Part shown: positions 32,947 to 41,796 of the stretch, in pieces
Numbering within the stretch: position 1 is the first letter of the stretch
Layout of the letters: each line of letters opens with the position of its first letter
Assembly: GCA_937996655.1 (NCBI GenBank)
Contig: CALKUK010000016.1
Coordinates: 62,001-126,000, forward strand
DNA: 64,000 nucleotides
Direction of reading: 5' to 3'
Source of the DNA: an uncultured Sphingomonadaceae bacterium
GTDB lineage: Bacteria; Pseudomonadota; Alphaproteobacteria; Sphingomonadales; Sphingomonadaceae
Translations under genes and position numbers: made by a program
The notes under the pieces: model-generated
Database searches by the model: none
Told to the model about the DNA's origin: nothing
The model's input: the letters and a program-made list of their open reading frames with translations, nothing else

Positions 32947-34236
32947 ATGGCAAATGTCACCGTGATCGGCGCCCAATGGGGCGACGAAGGCAAAGGCAAG
33001 ATCGTCGACTGGCTGGCCAGCCGCGCAGATGTCGTCGTCCGCTTTCAGGGCGGCCATAATGCGGGCCACACGCTTGTCGTGGGTGACAAGGTCTATAAGC
33101 TCTCGCTGCTCCCGTCGGGCATCGTCCGGGGCACGCTCTCAGTCATCGGCAATGGCGTGGTGCTCGATCCCTGGCATTTCCGCGATGAAGTCGCCAAGCT
33201 CAAAGGGCAGGGCGTCGACGTCACGCCCGAAAATCTGCACATTGCCGAAAACGCACCGTTGATACTGCCGTTCCACCGCGATCTGGACGGTCTGCGCGAA
33301 GCCGCCGCCGGTGCCGGCAAGATCGGCACCACCGGGCGCGGCATTGGCCCGGCCTATGAAGACAAGGTTGGCAGGCGCGCGATCCGCGTGTGTGATCTGG
33401 CCCATCTTGATGATCTCGATGCCCAGCTGGATCGCATCTGCGCGCACCATGATGCGCTGCGTGCGGGCTTCAACCAGCCCCCGATTGACAGGCAGAGGCT
33501 GTTGAATGACCTGGCCGAGATTGCCGCATTCATCCTGCCCTTTGCCAAGCCCGTCTGGGTTACCCTGAATCAGGCGAAGAAGCGCGGCGACCGCGTTTTG
33601 TTTGAAGGCGCGCAGGGCGTGCTGCTCGATGTCGATCATGGCACTTATCCCTTCGTCACATCGTCCAACACCATTGCCGGCACGGCCTCGGGTGGATCAG
33701 GGCTTGGCCCCTCTTCCGTCGGCTTTGTGCTCGGCATTGTGAAGGCGTACACAACGCGCGTCGGCTCCGGCCCCTTCCCGACCGAACTGGACGATGAAAC
33801 CGGCCAGCGGCTGGGCGAGCGTGGCCATGAATTTGGAACCGTTACCGGCCGCAAGCGCCGCTGTGGCTGGTTCGACGCGGTGCTCGTCCGCCAGTCTGCG
33901 GCTGTCTCCGGCATTACCGGCATTGCGCTCACCAAGCTTGACGTGCTCGACGGGTTTGAGACGCTGAAGATCTGCACCGGCTATCGCATCGGCGATAAGG
34001 TGTATGATTATCTGCCGCCCCATGCGGCTGATCAGGCGCGGGCTGTGCCCATTTATGAGGAAATGCCCGGCTGGTCCGAAACGACGGCAGGCGCCCGCAG
34101 CTGGGCCGATTTGCCTGCCCAGGCGATCAAATATGTCCGCCGTATCGAAGAGCTGATCGACTGCCCCGTCGCCTGCGTATCGACCAGTCCCGAGCGGGAG
34201 GACACGATCCTCGTGCGCGATCCTTTCTCGGACTGA
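32947..34236 (+). CDS. purA: Adenylosuccinate synthetase
   Basis: Joins IMP and aspartate with GTP in AMP synthesis. The 429-residue protein begins MANVTVIGAQWGDEGKGK, the invariant PurA N-terminus with the GTP loop and catalytic Asp/His (GHNAGHT near residue 40). The GTGRGIGPAYEDK and KLDVLDGFETL segments are also diagnostic. The open frame extends 294 bases upstream, but conservation fixes the start at 32947. It is divergent from the hydrolase gene over 129 bases. Confidence 0.97.
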   Translation: MANVTVIGAQWGDEGKGKIVDWLASRADVVVRFQGGHNAGHTLVVGDKVYKLSLLPSGIVRGTLSVIGNGVVLDPWHFRDEVAKLKGQGVDVTPENLHIAENAPLILPFHRDLDGLREAAAGAGKIGTTGRGIGPAYEDKVGRRAIRVCDLAHLDDLDAQLDRICAHHDALRAGFNQPPIDRQRLLNDLAEIAAFILPFAKPVWVTLNQAKKRGDRVLFEGAQGVLLDVDHGTYPFVTSSNTIAGTASGGSGLGPSSVGFVLGIVKAYTTRVGSGPFPTELDDETGQRLGERGHEFGTVTGRKRRCGWFDAVLVRQSAAVSGITGIALTKLDVLDGFETLKICTGYRIGDKVYDYLPPHAADQARAVPIYEEMPGWSETTAGARSWADLPAQAIKYVRRIEELIDCPVACVSTSPEREDTILVRDPFSD

Positions 34237-34352
34237 CGCAGAGGCAAACGCCGACTTGGACACTTAGGCAGGGCGGATGTCCCTGAACTGAAATCTTGCG
34301 CCTTTAGCGCGGCTCACAGGCGTGGGTCGCCGATGAGAGGACAGATCAGAAC

Positions 34353-35087
34353 ATGACATCCAAAAACGCAACATCTGCCCTTGCGCGGGTGGATGAAACG
34401 GGCGTCACACGCATGACGGGCGATTGGGTTCGTCTCTTCGCCTTCGGCGCGATCCAATGGCCTTGGCTGCTGAAGAGCCTTTATGGCGGTCGCAAAGCGG
34501 ACAAAGCGGCATTGCTTGACCGTCTTTCTCTGGCCGAGGATGCGCTTCCCCATCTTGGCAGCTGGAAAGCCGATACCGGCCTGCTCCACCTTATTGTCGA
34601 CACGGTGCTTGACCACAAGCCGCAGACCGTCGTGGAACTGGGCGCAGGGGCCTCCTCGCTCGTCGTCGCCAAGGCGTTAAAGCTGGCCGGAGGCGGACGC
34701 CTTGTCAGCTATGATCAGCATGGCGATTTCGTCGGCGCGGTGCGAAGCTGGCTGTCCGATCATGATCTGACAGCCGATGTCCGACATGCGCCGCTGATCG
34801 CGCATACTGGCCGCTGGTCCGGACTTTGGTATGATCTTGTCGGCGTACCCGACCAGATTGACCTGCTGTTGATCGATGGCCCGCCTTGGGCGCTTGGCCC
34901 CACCATCCGGGAAGGTGCAGACCGCCTCTTTTCCCGCATTCCTTTGGGTGGCATCGTCATGCTCGACGATGCAGCCCGCCCCGGGGAACGGCTGGTTGCC
35001 AAGCATTGGAAGCGGGATTGGCCTCAATTTGACTGGACACTTCTGCCGGGCATCAAGGGCACGCTAATGGGCGTGCGGCGCGCCTAG
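34353..35087 (+). CDS. Class I SAM-dependent methyltransferase-like protein
   Basis: A 244-residue protein with a Rossmann-like core: TVVELGAGASSLVVAKAL is a motif I-type SAM loop (near residue 92), followed by RLVSYDQHGDFV with the acidic ribose-binding position, and IDLLLIDGPPWALGPT as motif II/III. GGIVMLDDAARPGE follows. The substrate is unknown. The N-terminal 60 residues are not diagnostic. Its TAG stop overlaps that of the convergent MFS gene within CTAG. Confidence 0.75.
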   Translation: MTSKNATSALARVDETGVTRMTGDWVRLFAFGAIQWPWLLKSLYGGRKADKAALLDRLSLAEDALPHLGSWKADTGLLHLIVDTVLDHKPQTVVELGAGASSLVVAKALKLAGGGRLVSYDQHGDFVGAVRSWLSDHDLTADVRHAPLIAHTGRWSGLWYDLVGVPDQIDLLLIDGPPWALGPTIREGADRLFSRIPLGGIVMLDDAARPGERLVAKHWKRDWPQFDWTLLPGIKGTLMGVRRA

Positions 35088-36361
35088 GCCTTCAGTTCTG
35101 CATTCAAACGTTTGGAAGCACGCCACAGCAGGAGGGCGGGCAACAATCCCAGCCAAGCCGCCCCATAGAGCACCCAGCGGACGCTGTCGGCACCGGCCAA
35201 CGGCTTGAACGCATCGGACAGCATCCCGAAAAAGAGCGGGCCAAGGCCAAGTCCGATGAGGTTCTGTCCGAAGACGACAAGTGAGGTCGCCACCGCGCGC
35301 TGGCCGGGGGCGACGAGTTGCTGCGCGACTGCGTAGCAGGGGCCGTAGTAGAAATAGTTGAGCATGCTCGGGATCATCAGCAGCGCGATCGCCCAACGCC
35401 AGTCACTTACATAATAAGCGACAAACAAAATGGGGGCGGCAACCGCCATGCCGATGGCCGGGGCGGTGAGGATATGGCGTTTGTCCGTCGCCCCGAACCG
35501 GTCGGCCAGATAGCCGCCCAGCCAGGTGCCGAGCATGGAGGAGAGGCCACCGGTAATCCCAAGCCAGAACCCGGTTTCTGCCGCCGACAAACCAAAGTTG
35601 CGCTGGAACAGGATCGTGACCCACACGCCTTTGCCATACGACAAAAAGGCCTGAAAAGATGCCCCGAGCAAAACGAGCACGAACGCGCGGGAGGACATGA
35701 TTTGCGCCAGCGCTTCGAAAAAGGGTTGTTGCGGCGCCGCAGTCTGCGCGGCCGGCGGGAGATGACGGCCGGGATCCTTCAACAGGAAGGGCAGCGCCAA
35801 GGCAAACAGGACTCCGGGAATGCTGACCGTAAGAAACGTAGCGCGCCACCCCATAACGTCGCTGAGCGCACCGCCGACAACCATGCCGATCAGGCTGCCA
35901 ATCGGAATGCCAAGCCCATAAAAGGCGATGGCGGACGCCCGCTTTTCCTTGGGCACAGCATCGGTGATCAGCGCATGGGCGGCAGGCGTGCATCCGGCCT
36001 CCCCCACGCCGACGCCAATCCGGGCGAGCAACAGCTGCACAAAGTTCTGCGCAAGGCCGCAGGCCGCTGTCATGAGGGACCATAGACCGAGCGAGATGGT
36101 AATCAGCCGCGCCCGGTTGGTCTGCGGACGGTCCGCATAGCGGGCAATCGGGATGCCGAGAAAGGTATAGAAGACCGCAAAGGCCAGGCCCGTCATCAGC
36201 CCGATCTGCGTGTCCGACAGTTTCAGATCCCGGCTGATATCATGTGCGAGGATGTTGACGATCTGGCGGTCGAGGAAATTGAAGACATAGACGATCAGCA
36301 GCGTCCACATCAGCAGCCGGGTGGACGGCACAGTGCCGGACTTTGCGAGTGTGCCTGCCAT
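35084..36361 (-). CDS. Major facilitator superfamily transporter (spinster-type)
   Basis: A 425-residue inner-membrane transporter with about twelve hydrophobic segments. The loop after helix 2 reads YADRPQTNRARLI (MFS signature region), and helix 4/5 contains RIGVGVGEAGCTPAAHALI, characteristic of the spinster-like branch. The substrate cannot be told. The gene stands alone between convergent methyltransferase and aroC (105 bases away), so it may be monocistronic. Confidence 0.88.
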   Translation of the reverse strand: MAGTLAKSGTVPSTRLLMWTLLIVYVFNFLDRQIVNILAHDISRDLKLSDTQIGLMTGLAFAVFYTFLGIPIARYADRPQTNRARLITISLGLWSLMTAACGLAQNFVQLLLARIGVGVGEAGCTPAAHALITDAVPKEKRASAIAFYGLGIPIGSLIGMVVGGALSDVMGWRATFLTVSIPGVLFALALPFLLKDPGRHLPPAAQTAAPQQPFFEALAQIMSSRAFVLVLLGASFQAFLSYGKGVWVTILFQRNFGLSAAETGFWLGITGGLSSMLGTWLGGYLADRFGATDKRHILTAPAIGMAVAAPILFVAYYVSDWRWAIALLMIPSMLNYFYYGPCYAVAQQLVAPGQRAVATSLVVFGQNLIGLGLGPLFFGMLSDAFKPLAGADSVRWVLYGAAWLGLLPALLLWRASKRLNAELKA

Positions 36362-36465
36362 AGTCTCCCTGCGGGCCTCTCTAAACGGGCCTCTTCAGGG
36401 TCTTCTGGTCGAAACAACAGCCCCCGGCAAGCGGGAACTCCTCTACAGCGCTTTGAAGAAACAGC

Positions 36466-37533
36466 TTATCCGCACTGCGCGCGGTGGAGCAGTTTCTGGT
36501 CGGCCAGCACGAGCGCCATCATTGCCTCAACCACAGGTGCTCCGCGAATGCCGACGCACGGATCATGACGGCCCTTGGTGATGATGTCGGCGGCTTCGCC
36601 TTCCCGGTTGATGGTATCGACCGGAATAAGGATGGACGATGTGGGCTTAAACGCGACACGCACGATGACCGGCTGGCCCGTGGAAATACCGCCTGCAATG
36701 CCGCCAGCATTGTTCGCCATGAACTGTGGTGCATTGGTGCCGGGGCGCATCGGGTCTGCGTTTTCTTCGCCGCGGAGACGGGCCGACGCAAAGCCGGCGC
36801 CGATCTCGACCGCTTTCACCGCATTGATGCTCATCATCGCGGCGGCGAGCTCACTGTCGAGCTTGGCATAAAGCGGCGCGCCCCATCCGGCCGGCACGCC
36901 CGTTGCCACGCATTCCACGACCGCCCCCAAGGAGGAGCCCGCCTTGCGCGCTTCATCGACCAGCTTTTCCCAGCGGCCAGCCGCAGCTTCATCCGGGCAG
37001 AAAAAGGGATTTTTGTCGATCTGGCTGGCTTCAAAATTGTCGCGGTCAATGGCGTCGCCGCCAATCTCCACAACATAGGCCCTAATCTCGACCTCAGGGA
37101 TCACAGCCCTCGCGACGGCACCGGCGGCGACCCGTGCCGCTGTTTCGCGCGCAGAAGACCGACCCCCGCCGCGATAATCGCGAAAGCCGTATTTGGCGTC
37201 ATAGCTGTAATCGGCATGGCCCGGGCGATAGGCCTTGGCAACGTCCGAATAGTCCTTTGACCGTTGATCGACATTCTCGATCATCAGACTGACGGGCGTG
37301 CCCGTGGTCCGGCCTTCAAACACGCCGGACAGAATGCGGACCTGATCCGGCTCCTGCCGCTGCGTGGTGAAGCGCGACGTGCCCGGGCGGCGCTTGTCGA
37401 GGAAGGGCTGAATGTCCGCCTCTGACAGCGCAAGCCCCGGTGGGCAGCCATCGACCACTGCCCCCAAAGCGGGGCCATGGCTTTCCCCCCAAGTGGTGAA
37501 GCGGAAGACGCGGCCGAAGGTATTGAAACTCAT
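36466..37533 (-). CDS. aroC: Chorismate synthase
   Basis: Last step of the shikimate pathway: anti-1,4 elimination of phosphate from EPSP using reduced FMN. The 355-residue protein has the family blocks FTTWGESHGPALGAVVDGCPPG, RPGHADYSYDAKYGFRDYRGGGRSSARETAARVAAGA and FMANNAGGIAGGISTGQP. Its length is typical. It follows fabI by 64 bases on the same strand, so it may be the end of the dnaJ-yihY-fabI unit. Confidence 0.97.
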   Translation of the reverse strand: MSFNTFGRVFRFTTWGESHGPALGAVVDGCPPGLALSEADIQPFLDKRRPGTSRFTTQRQEPDQVRILSGVFEGRTTGTPVSLMIENVDQRSKDYSDVAKAYRPGHADYSYDAKYGFRDYRGGGRSSARETAARVAAGAVARAVIPEVEIRAYVVEIGGDAIDRDNFEASQIDKNPFFCPDEAAAGRWEKLVDEARKAGSSLGAVVECVATGVPAGWGAPLYAKLDSELAAAMMSINAVKAVEIGAGFASARLRGEENADPMRPGTNAPQFMANNAGGIAGGISTGQPVIVRVAFKPTSSILIPVDTINREGEAADIITKGRHDPCVGIRGAPVVEAMMALVLADQKLLHRAQCG

Positions 37534-37597
37534 GGATGAGCGATGCCGCGATTTGCCGCCTATTGCAAGGCAGGGGCGAGAGACCCGCCTGTTCTCA

Positions 37598-38401
37598 TTA
37601 GGCCAGCGCGATGTCCGGCGCGTCTTCCGCCTTCATGCCGATGGCGTGATAGCCGCAATCGACATGATGTGTTTCGCCGGTGACACCCGAAGAAAGATCC
37701 GACAGCAGATACAGCCCCGCGCCGCCGACGTCTTCGATGGTGGTGTTGCGCTTCAAAGGTGAGTTCAGCTCATTCCACTTCAGGATGTAACGGAAATCGC
37801 CAATGCCCGACGCGGCAAGCGTCTTGATGGGGCCTGCCGAGATGGCGTTCACGCGGATATTGTCACGGCCCAGATCGACCGCAAGATACTTCACAGACGT
37901 CTCCAGCGCGGACTTGGCCACACCCATCACGTTATAGTGCGGGATCACCTTTTCCGCTCCATAATAGCTGAGCGTCAGCATCGTTCCGCCATTGGGCATC
38001 ATCGCCGCCGCGCGCTGGGCAACAGCGGTGAAGCTGTAGACGGAGATGTTCATCGTCATCAGGAAATTGTCGAGCGTGGTATCGCAATAGCGACCCCGCA
38101 GCTCATTCTTATCGGAAAAGCCGATGGCGTGGACGACAAAATCAATTGTCGGCCAGCGCGCCGCGAGGGTCTCAAAAGCTTTGTCGAGATCGGCCGGATC
38201 CGCCACGTCGCAATCGATCAGGAAATCGCTCCCCACCTCTTCCGCCAAAGGGCGGACACGCTTTTCGAGCGCCTCGCCCTGATAGGAAAAGGCAAGCTCG
38301 GCACCTGCTTCGCGGAGTTTTTGCGCAATCCCCCAAGCGAGGCTTCGGTCGTTGGCAAGCCCCATGATCAACCCGCGCTTGCCCGCCATATATCCAGCCA
38401 T
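37598..38401 (-). CDS. fabI: Enoyl-ACP reductase (NADH) FabI
   Basis: Final reduction of each fatty-acid elongation cycle. The 267-residue SDR protein shows GLANDRSLAWGIA (cofactor loop), YGAEKVIPHYNVMGVAKSALE with the Tyr-x6-Lys catalytic pair, and SAGPIKTLAASGI (substrate loop). The ATG at 38401 overlaps the upstream stop (TGATG) and is preceded by AGGGAA; an in-frame ATG four codons later is the alternative start. A longer upstream frame lies inside yihY and is rejected. Confidence 0.96.
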   Translation of the reverse strand: MAGYMAGKRGLIMGLANDRSLAWGIAQKLREAGAELAFSYQGEALEKRVRPLAEEVGSDFLIDCDVADPADLDKAFETLAARWPTIDFVVHAIGFSDKNELRGRYCDTTLDNFLMTMNISVYSFTAVAQRAAAMMPNGGTMLTLSYYGAEKVIPHYNVMGVAKSALETSVKYLAVDLGRDNIRVNAISAGPIKTLAASGIGDFRYILKWNELNSPLKRNTTIEDVGGAGLYLLSDLSSGVTGETHHVDCGYHAIGMKAEDAPDIALA

Positions 38402-39354
38402 CAGCTGTTCCCTTCGTCTGCTAACCCATTCATCTGCGGCACATTGCCCACCGGATTGGCGAGCGCCGCATTCAGATGCGCGCCAATAACAAGACCGAAT
38501 CCGACTATCCAGAAAAACAGCAACGCGACAATCACCCCGGCCAAGCTGCCATAGGTGAGCGTATAGCCGCCGAAGAGCGACAGCGCGGGCGGGAGCAACG
38601 CCAATGCGCCATTCCACCACAGGGTCGTGACCAGCGCGCCGGGCCATTTTGGGAAAGCGCGTCCGCGATATTCGGGCGGGGCCAGCGTCCAGAAAATGAC
38701 GAACAGGCCAAAGAACACCGCAAAGGACGTCGACATCCAGCCCAGTTCCACCGACATCACCCGCTGCGCTGCCGGAAGAAAGCGGAACACCACTTCCTCC
38801 ACCGCCGTCACCGCAAGCTGAATGGCCAAAGCGAACAGGAGGAGAAGGACCGAGAGAAAGGTGATCGCGATCCCGGCGATGCGATAATGCCAGAAGGGGC
38901 GGCCATAATCCGTCCCATAAGCGCGGCGCAAAATGTCGCGGATCGTTTCGATAAAACTGCTCACCGTCCACAGCCCGACAATGGCGCCAAACCACAAAAG
39001 CGGGCCGGTACGCGCGAGCAGCATTTCCCGCGCCGCATTCTCGATCAGTTGCGCAACCCCGGTCGGCAGGGCCCCCAACGCAGACTGGATCGCCAGCAAA
39101 TTCTCCTCCGGCCGGCCAATGAACTGCGTCACAGCCGCCATCACGATGAAGAAGGGAAAGACCGTCAGCAGGGTGAGATAGGCAAAATTGCCCGCATGGA
39201 TGAAGCCGTCACTGTAAACGCCTAGGGCAACGCGCCGCAAAATCTCAAACGGTGCCGACCCGGGCCCGATCAGTCCGCGCAACCCTCCCTTATGCGGATG
39301 CGCGCCCGGATGCCTGCGGCGTGCTTCAGGCGTTTCCGGAGACGGCGGGCGCAT
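38401..39354 (-). CDS. YihY/BrkB family inner membrane protein
   Basis: A 317-residue protein with about six membrane segments and a basic, Pro-rich N-terminus. The conserved GNFAYLTLLTVFPFFIVMAAV first helix and the LSVLLLLFALAIQLAVTAVEE segment fit the YihY/virulence factor BrkB family. Function is unsettled (once misassigned as ribonuclease BN). It is coupled by TGATG to fabI and starts six bases after the J-domain gene. Confidence 0.87.
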   Translation of the reverse strand: MRPPSPETPEARRRHPGAHPHKGGLRGLIGPGSAPFEILRRVALGVYSDGFIHAGNFAYLTLLTVFPFFIVMAAVTQFIGRPEENLLAIQSALGALPTGVAQLIENAAREMLLARTGPLLWFGAIVGLWTVSSFIETIRDILRRAYGTDYGRPFWHYRIAGIAITFLSVLLLLFALAIQLAVTAVEEVVFRFLPAAQRVMSVELGWMSTSFAVFFGLFVIFWTLAPPEYRGRAFPKWPGALVTTLWWNGALALLPPALSLFGGYTLTYGSLAGVIVALLFFWIVGFGLVIGAHLNAALANPVGNVPQMNGLADEGNS

Positions 39355-39360
39355 GCCGGT

Positions 39361-40272
39361 CTACACACCCAGCTTCGCGCGTGGGTTCCTGGTGTCGGTC
39401 CAGCTTTCGACAAAGCTCTGAAGTGCTTCGTCATCGGCCGGCAAATCCACAATCAGCGTGACAAGCTGGTCACCGCGTTTGCCGGTCTTGCCGGTGAAGC
39501 CGCGTTCGCGCAGACGCAGCGTCTTGCCCGAGGTCGCGCCCTTGGGGACGTTGAGCATGACCGCGCCGTCCACCGTCGGCACCTTGACCGGGCCACCCTT
39601 CACCGCTTCCGACAGGGTAATCGGCAGATCGAGCCGGATGTTATCGCCATCGCGCGTGAAGTGCGGGTGGCTGCCAATCTCGATCGTGACAATGGCATCG
39701 CCTGCACCGCCCGGTCCTTGCTGGCCCTTGCCACCCAGCTTCATCTGGGTGCCGGTTTCGACGCCCGGCGGAAGCTTCAGATCAATCGTCTTGCCATCGG
39801 ACAGCGTGATCCGCTGCGGCTTGAGCGTTGCCGCCTCATCAAACGATACGGCCAGACGATAGGCGACATTGGCGCCCTTTTGCGGCGGGGCCTGTCGTCC
39901 AAAACCGCCCGGTCCGCCGCGCCCGCGACCGCCGAACAGGCCGTCAAAAATATCACCGAAATCCATACCTTCGGCGCTGAACCCGCCCGGTCCCTGCCGG
40001 AACCCGCCGCCTTGACCAAAAGGATTGCCGCCCCCGCCAAAGGGGCTGCGCGGTTGACCATTTTCGTCAATCTCACCCCGGTCAAACTGGCCGCGCTTCT
40101 CCTTGTCCGACAACAGGTCATAAGCGCCTGTCACCTGCGCAAAACGCTCAGTGGCCTTGGGGTCGTGGTTGGTGTCAGGGTGAAGCTCTTTGGCCAACTT
40201 GCGATAGGCCTTCTTAATCTCAGCCTCGCTCGCGCCCTTCGCCACCCCCAGAGTCGAATAGGGATCTGCCAT
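39361..40272 (-). CDS. J-domain co-chaperone (CbpA/DnaJ C-terminal type)
   Basis: A 303-residue DnaJ-like protein. The J domain occupies residues 1-65 with HPD at 31-33, followed by a Gly/Phe/Gln-rich linker (about 75-130) and the two-barrel substrate-binding C-terminal domains. The four CxxCxGxG zinc repeats of true DnaJ are absent, so it is a type II (CbpA-like) co-chaperone that stimulates DnaK. It heads the run yihY-fabI. Confidence 0.9.
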   Translation of the reverse strand: MADPYSTLGVAKGASEAEIKKAYRKLAKELHPDTNHDPKATERFAQVTGAYDLLSDKEKRGQFDRGEIDENGQPRSPFGGGGNPFGQGGGFRQGPGGFSAEGMDFGDIFDGLFGGRGRGGPGGFGRQAPPQKGANVAYRLAVSFDEAATLKPQRITLSDGKTIDLKLPPGVETGTQMKLGGKGQQGPGGAGDAIVTIEIGSHPHFTRDGDNIRLDLPITLSEAVKGGPVKVPTVDGAVMLNVPKGATSGKTLRLRERGFTGKTGKRGDQLVTLIVDLPADDEALQSFVESWTDTRNPRAKLGV

Positions 40273-40392
40273 CCCCTCTAGCTAGGGTGTGGGAGGCGCT
40301 TCGGCAATGGGGTCGCTCGTCGGCTCATTGGAGCCCCCGGTCCAATCGTCAGCCTGAACTTGTTTCAGCATGACGAAGGGGAGGGGAGCCCC

Positions 40393-40677
40393 CTATCCCC
40401 CGTTTTTGATCTTCTGGTGATGCCGGATCACTTCATCGATGATGAAGCGCAGGAACTTTTCGGAAAATTCGGGGTCGAGCTTCGCATCGGTGGCGAGACG
40501 GCGAAGGCGTTCGATCTGGCGCTTTTCGCGGCCATTGTCCGCCGCGGGTAGGCCCGTCTTGGCCTTATGCTCCCCGACTGCCTTCGTAATTTTGAAGCGT
40601 TCAGCCAACATATAGATCACCGAGGCATCGATATTGTCGATGCTTTCCCGATAGCGTTGCAGAGTTTCATCCGTCAT
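40393..40677 (-). CDS. Chorismate mutase (AroQ type)
   Basis: A 94-residue all-helical protein that would convert chorismate to prephenate. The AroQ pattern is visible: RYRESIDNIDASVIYMLAERFKITKAVGEHKA (R and K active-site positions), then helix REKRQIERLRRLA and FSEKFLRFIIDEVIRHHQ. I begin at the ATG of 40677; the open frame reaches 40740 but the extension is not conserved-looking. Another chorismate enzyme, aroC, is 3 kb away. Confidence 0.9.
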   Translation of the reverse strand: MTDETLQRYRESIDNIDASVIYMLAERFKITKAVGEHKAKTGLPAADNGREKRQIERLRRLATDAKLDPEFSEKFLRFIIDEVIRHHQKIKNGG

Positions 40678-40760
40678 TTCATTTCCAGTTTCGCCAAAAC
40701 GATCCACTTGCAACCCTGTTCTGCTTGCCTTTGACGTCAAGCCCCGCCAATGCGCCCCTT

Positions 40761-41774
40761 ATGACGGCTACCGTTCACAGGCTCCCGGGTAAAGAGGCTC
40801 CATCGCTCGATCCGATGATGGCGCTTGTGGCCTCCGGCATGAATCAGGTCAACGCTGTCATTCTGGATCGCATGCAGTCGCAGATCCATCTGATCCCCGA
40901 ACTGGCCGGTCATCTGATCGCCAGCGGCGGAAAGCGGATGCGCCCGATGCTGACGCTCGCGACCTCCGCCATGCTCGATTATCCGGGCACGCGCCAATAT
41001 AAGCTCGCGGCCTCCGTGGAATTCATCCACACCGCAACGCTGCTGCACGACGATGTTGTCGATCATTCCGATCTGCGGCGCGGGCGCAAAACCGCCAATG
41101 TCATCTGGGGCAATTCAGCAAGCGTACTGGTCGGCGATTTTCTGTTCAGTCGCGCCTTTGAGCTGATGGTGGAAGATGGCAGCCTGAAGGTGCTCAAGAT
41201 CCTGTCGGGCGCCAGCGCGGTGATTTCCGAAGGGGAAGTCAACCAGTTGACCGCGCAGCGGCAAGTGGCGACCACCGAGGACCGTTATCTCGATATTATC
41301 GGTGCCAAGACGGCAGCATTATTTGCCGCCGCCTGCCGCATCTCCGCCGTCATTGCGGAGCGTGATGAGGCGACCGAACTGGCGCTCGATTCGTACGGCC
41401 GCAACCTTGGCATCGCCTTCCAGCTCGTCGATGACGCGATTGATTATGCCTCTGACGATGCAACCATGGGCAAATCACGCGGCGATGATTTCCGCGACGG
41501 AAAGATGACGCTGCCCGTCATCCTTGCCATGGCACGCGGCAGCGACTCCGACCGCGCCTTCTGGAAAGAAGCCATGGAAGGCCGCCGAGTTTCGGATGAA
41601 GATCTGGCCTATGCCAAGACGCTGCTTGATGGGTGCCGCGCTTTGCCAGACACCTTTGAAAAAGCCCGTCTCTATGGCCAGCGCGCCATCGATGCGCTGG
41701 GCCCCTTCCCGCCCTCCACGGCCAAGGCCGCGCTGGTCGAAGCCGTCGAATTCGCGATCGCGCGGGCGTACTAA
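40761..41774 (+). CDS. ispB: Trans-polyprenyl diphosphate synthase (quinone side chain)
   Basis: A 337-residue prenyl transferase that builds the long isoprenoid tail of ubiquinone. The first aspartate-rich motif is LLHDDVVDHSDLRRG and the second is QLVDDAIDY, with GGKRMRPML upstream for IPP binding. Residues before the first motif are small enough to allow a long product, in keeping with octa- or decaprenyl synthases; exact chain length cannot be read. Start at 40761 matches the family. It is divergent from chorismate mutase. Confidence 0.92.
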   Translation: MTATVHRLPGKEAPSLDPMMALVASGMNQVNAVILDRMQSQIHLIPELAGHLIASGGKRMRPMLTLATSAMLDYPGTRQYKLAASVEFIHTATLLHDDVVDHSDLRRGRKTANVIWGNSASVLVGDFLFSRAFELMVEDGSLKVLKILSGASAVISEGEVNQLTAQRQVATTEDRYLDIIGAKTAALFAAACRISAVIAERDEATELALDSYGRNLGIAFQLVDDAIDYASDDATMGKSRGDDFRDGKMTLPVILAMARGSDSDRAFWKEAMEGRRVSDEDLAYAKTLLDGCRALPDTFEKARLYGQRAIDALGPFPPSTAKAALVEAVEFAIARAY

Positions 41775-41796
41775 ATCCTTTCCTTAGGGAGAGGGA

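Noticed and set aside
38402..38995. A 198-residue N-terminal extension of FabI
   Set aside because: It is an out-of-frame reading of yihY; FabI homologues begin at the cofactor loop and the ATG at 38401 has a good ribosome site.
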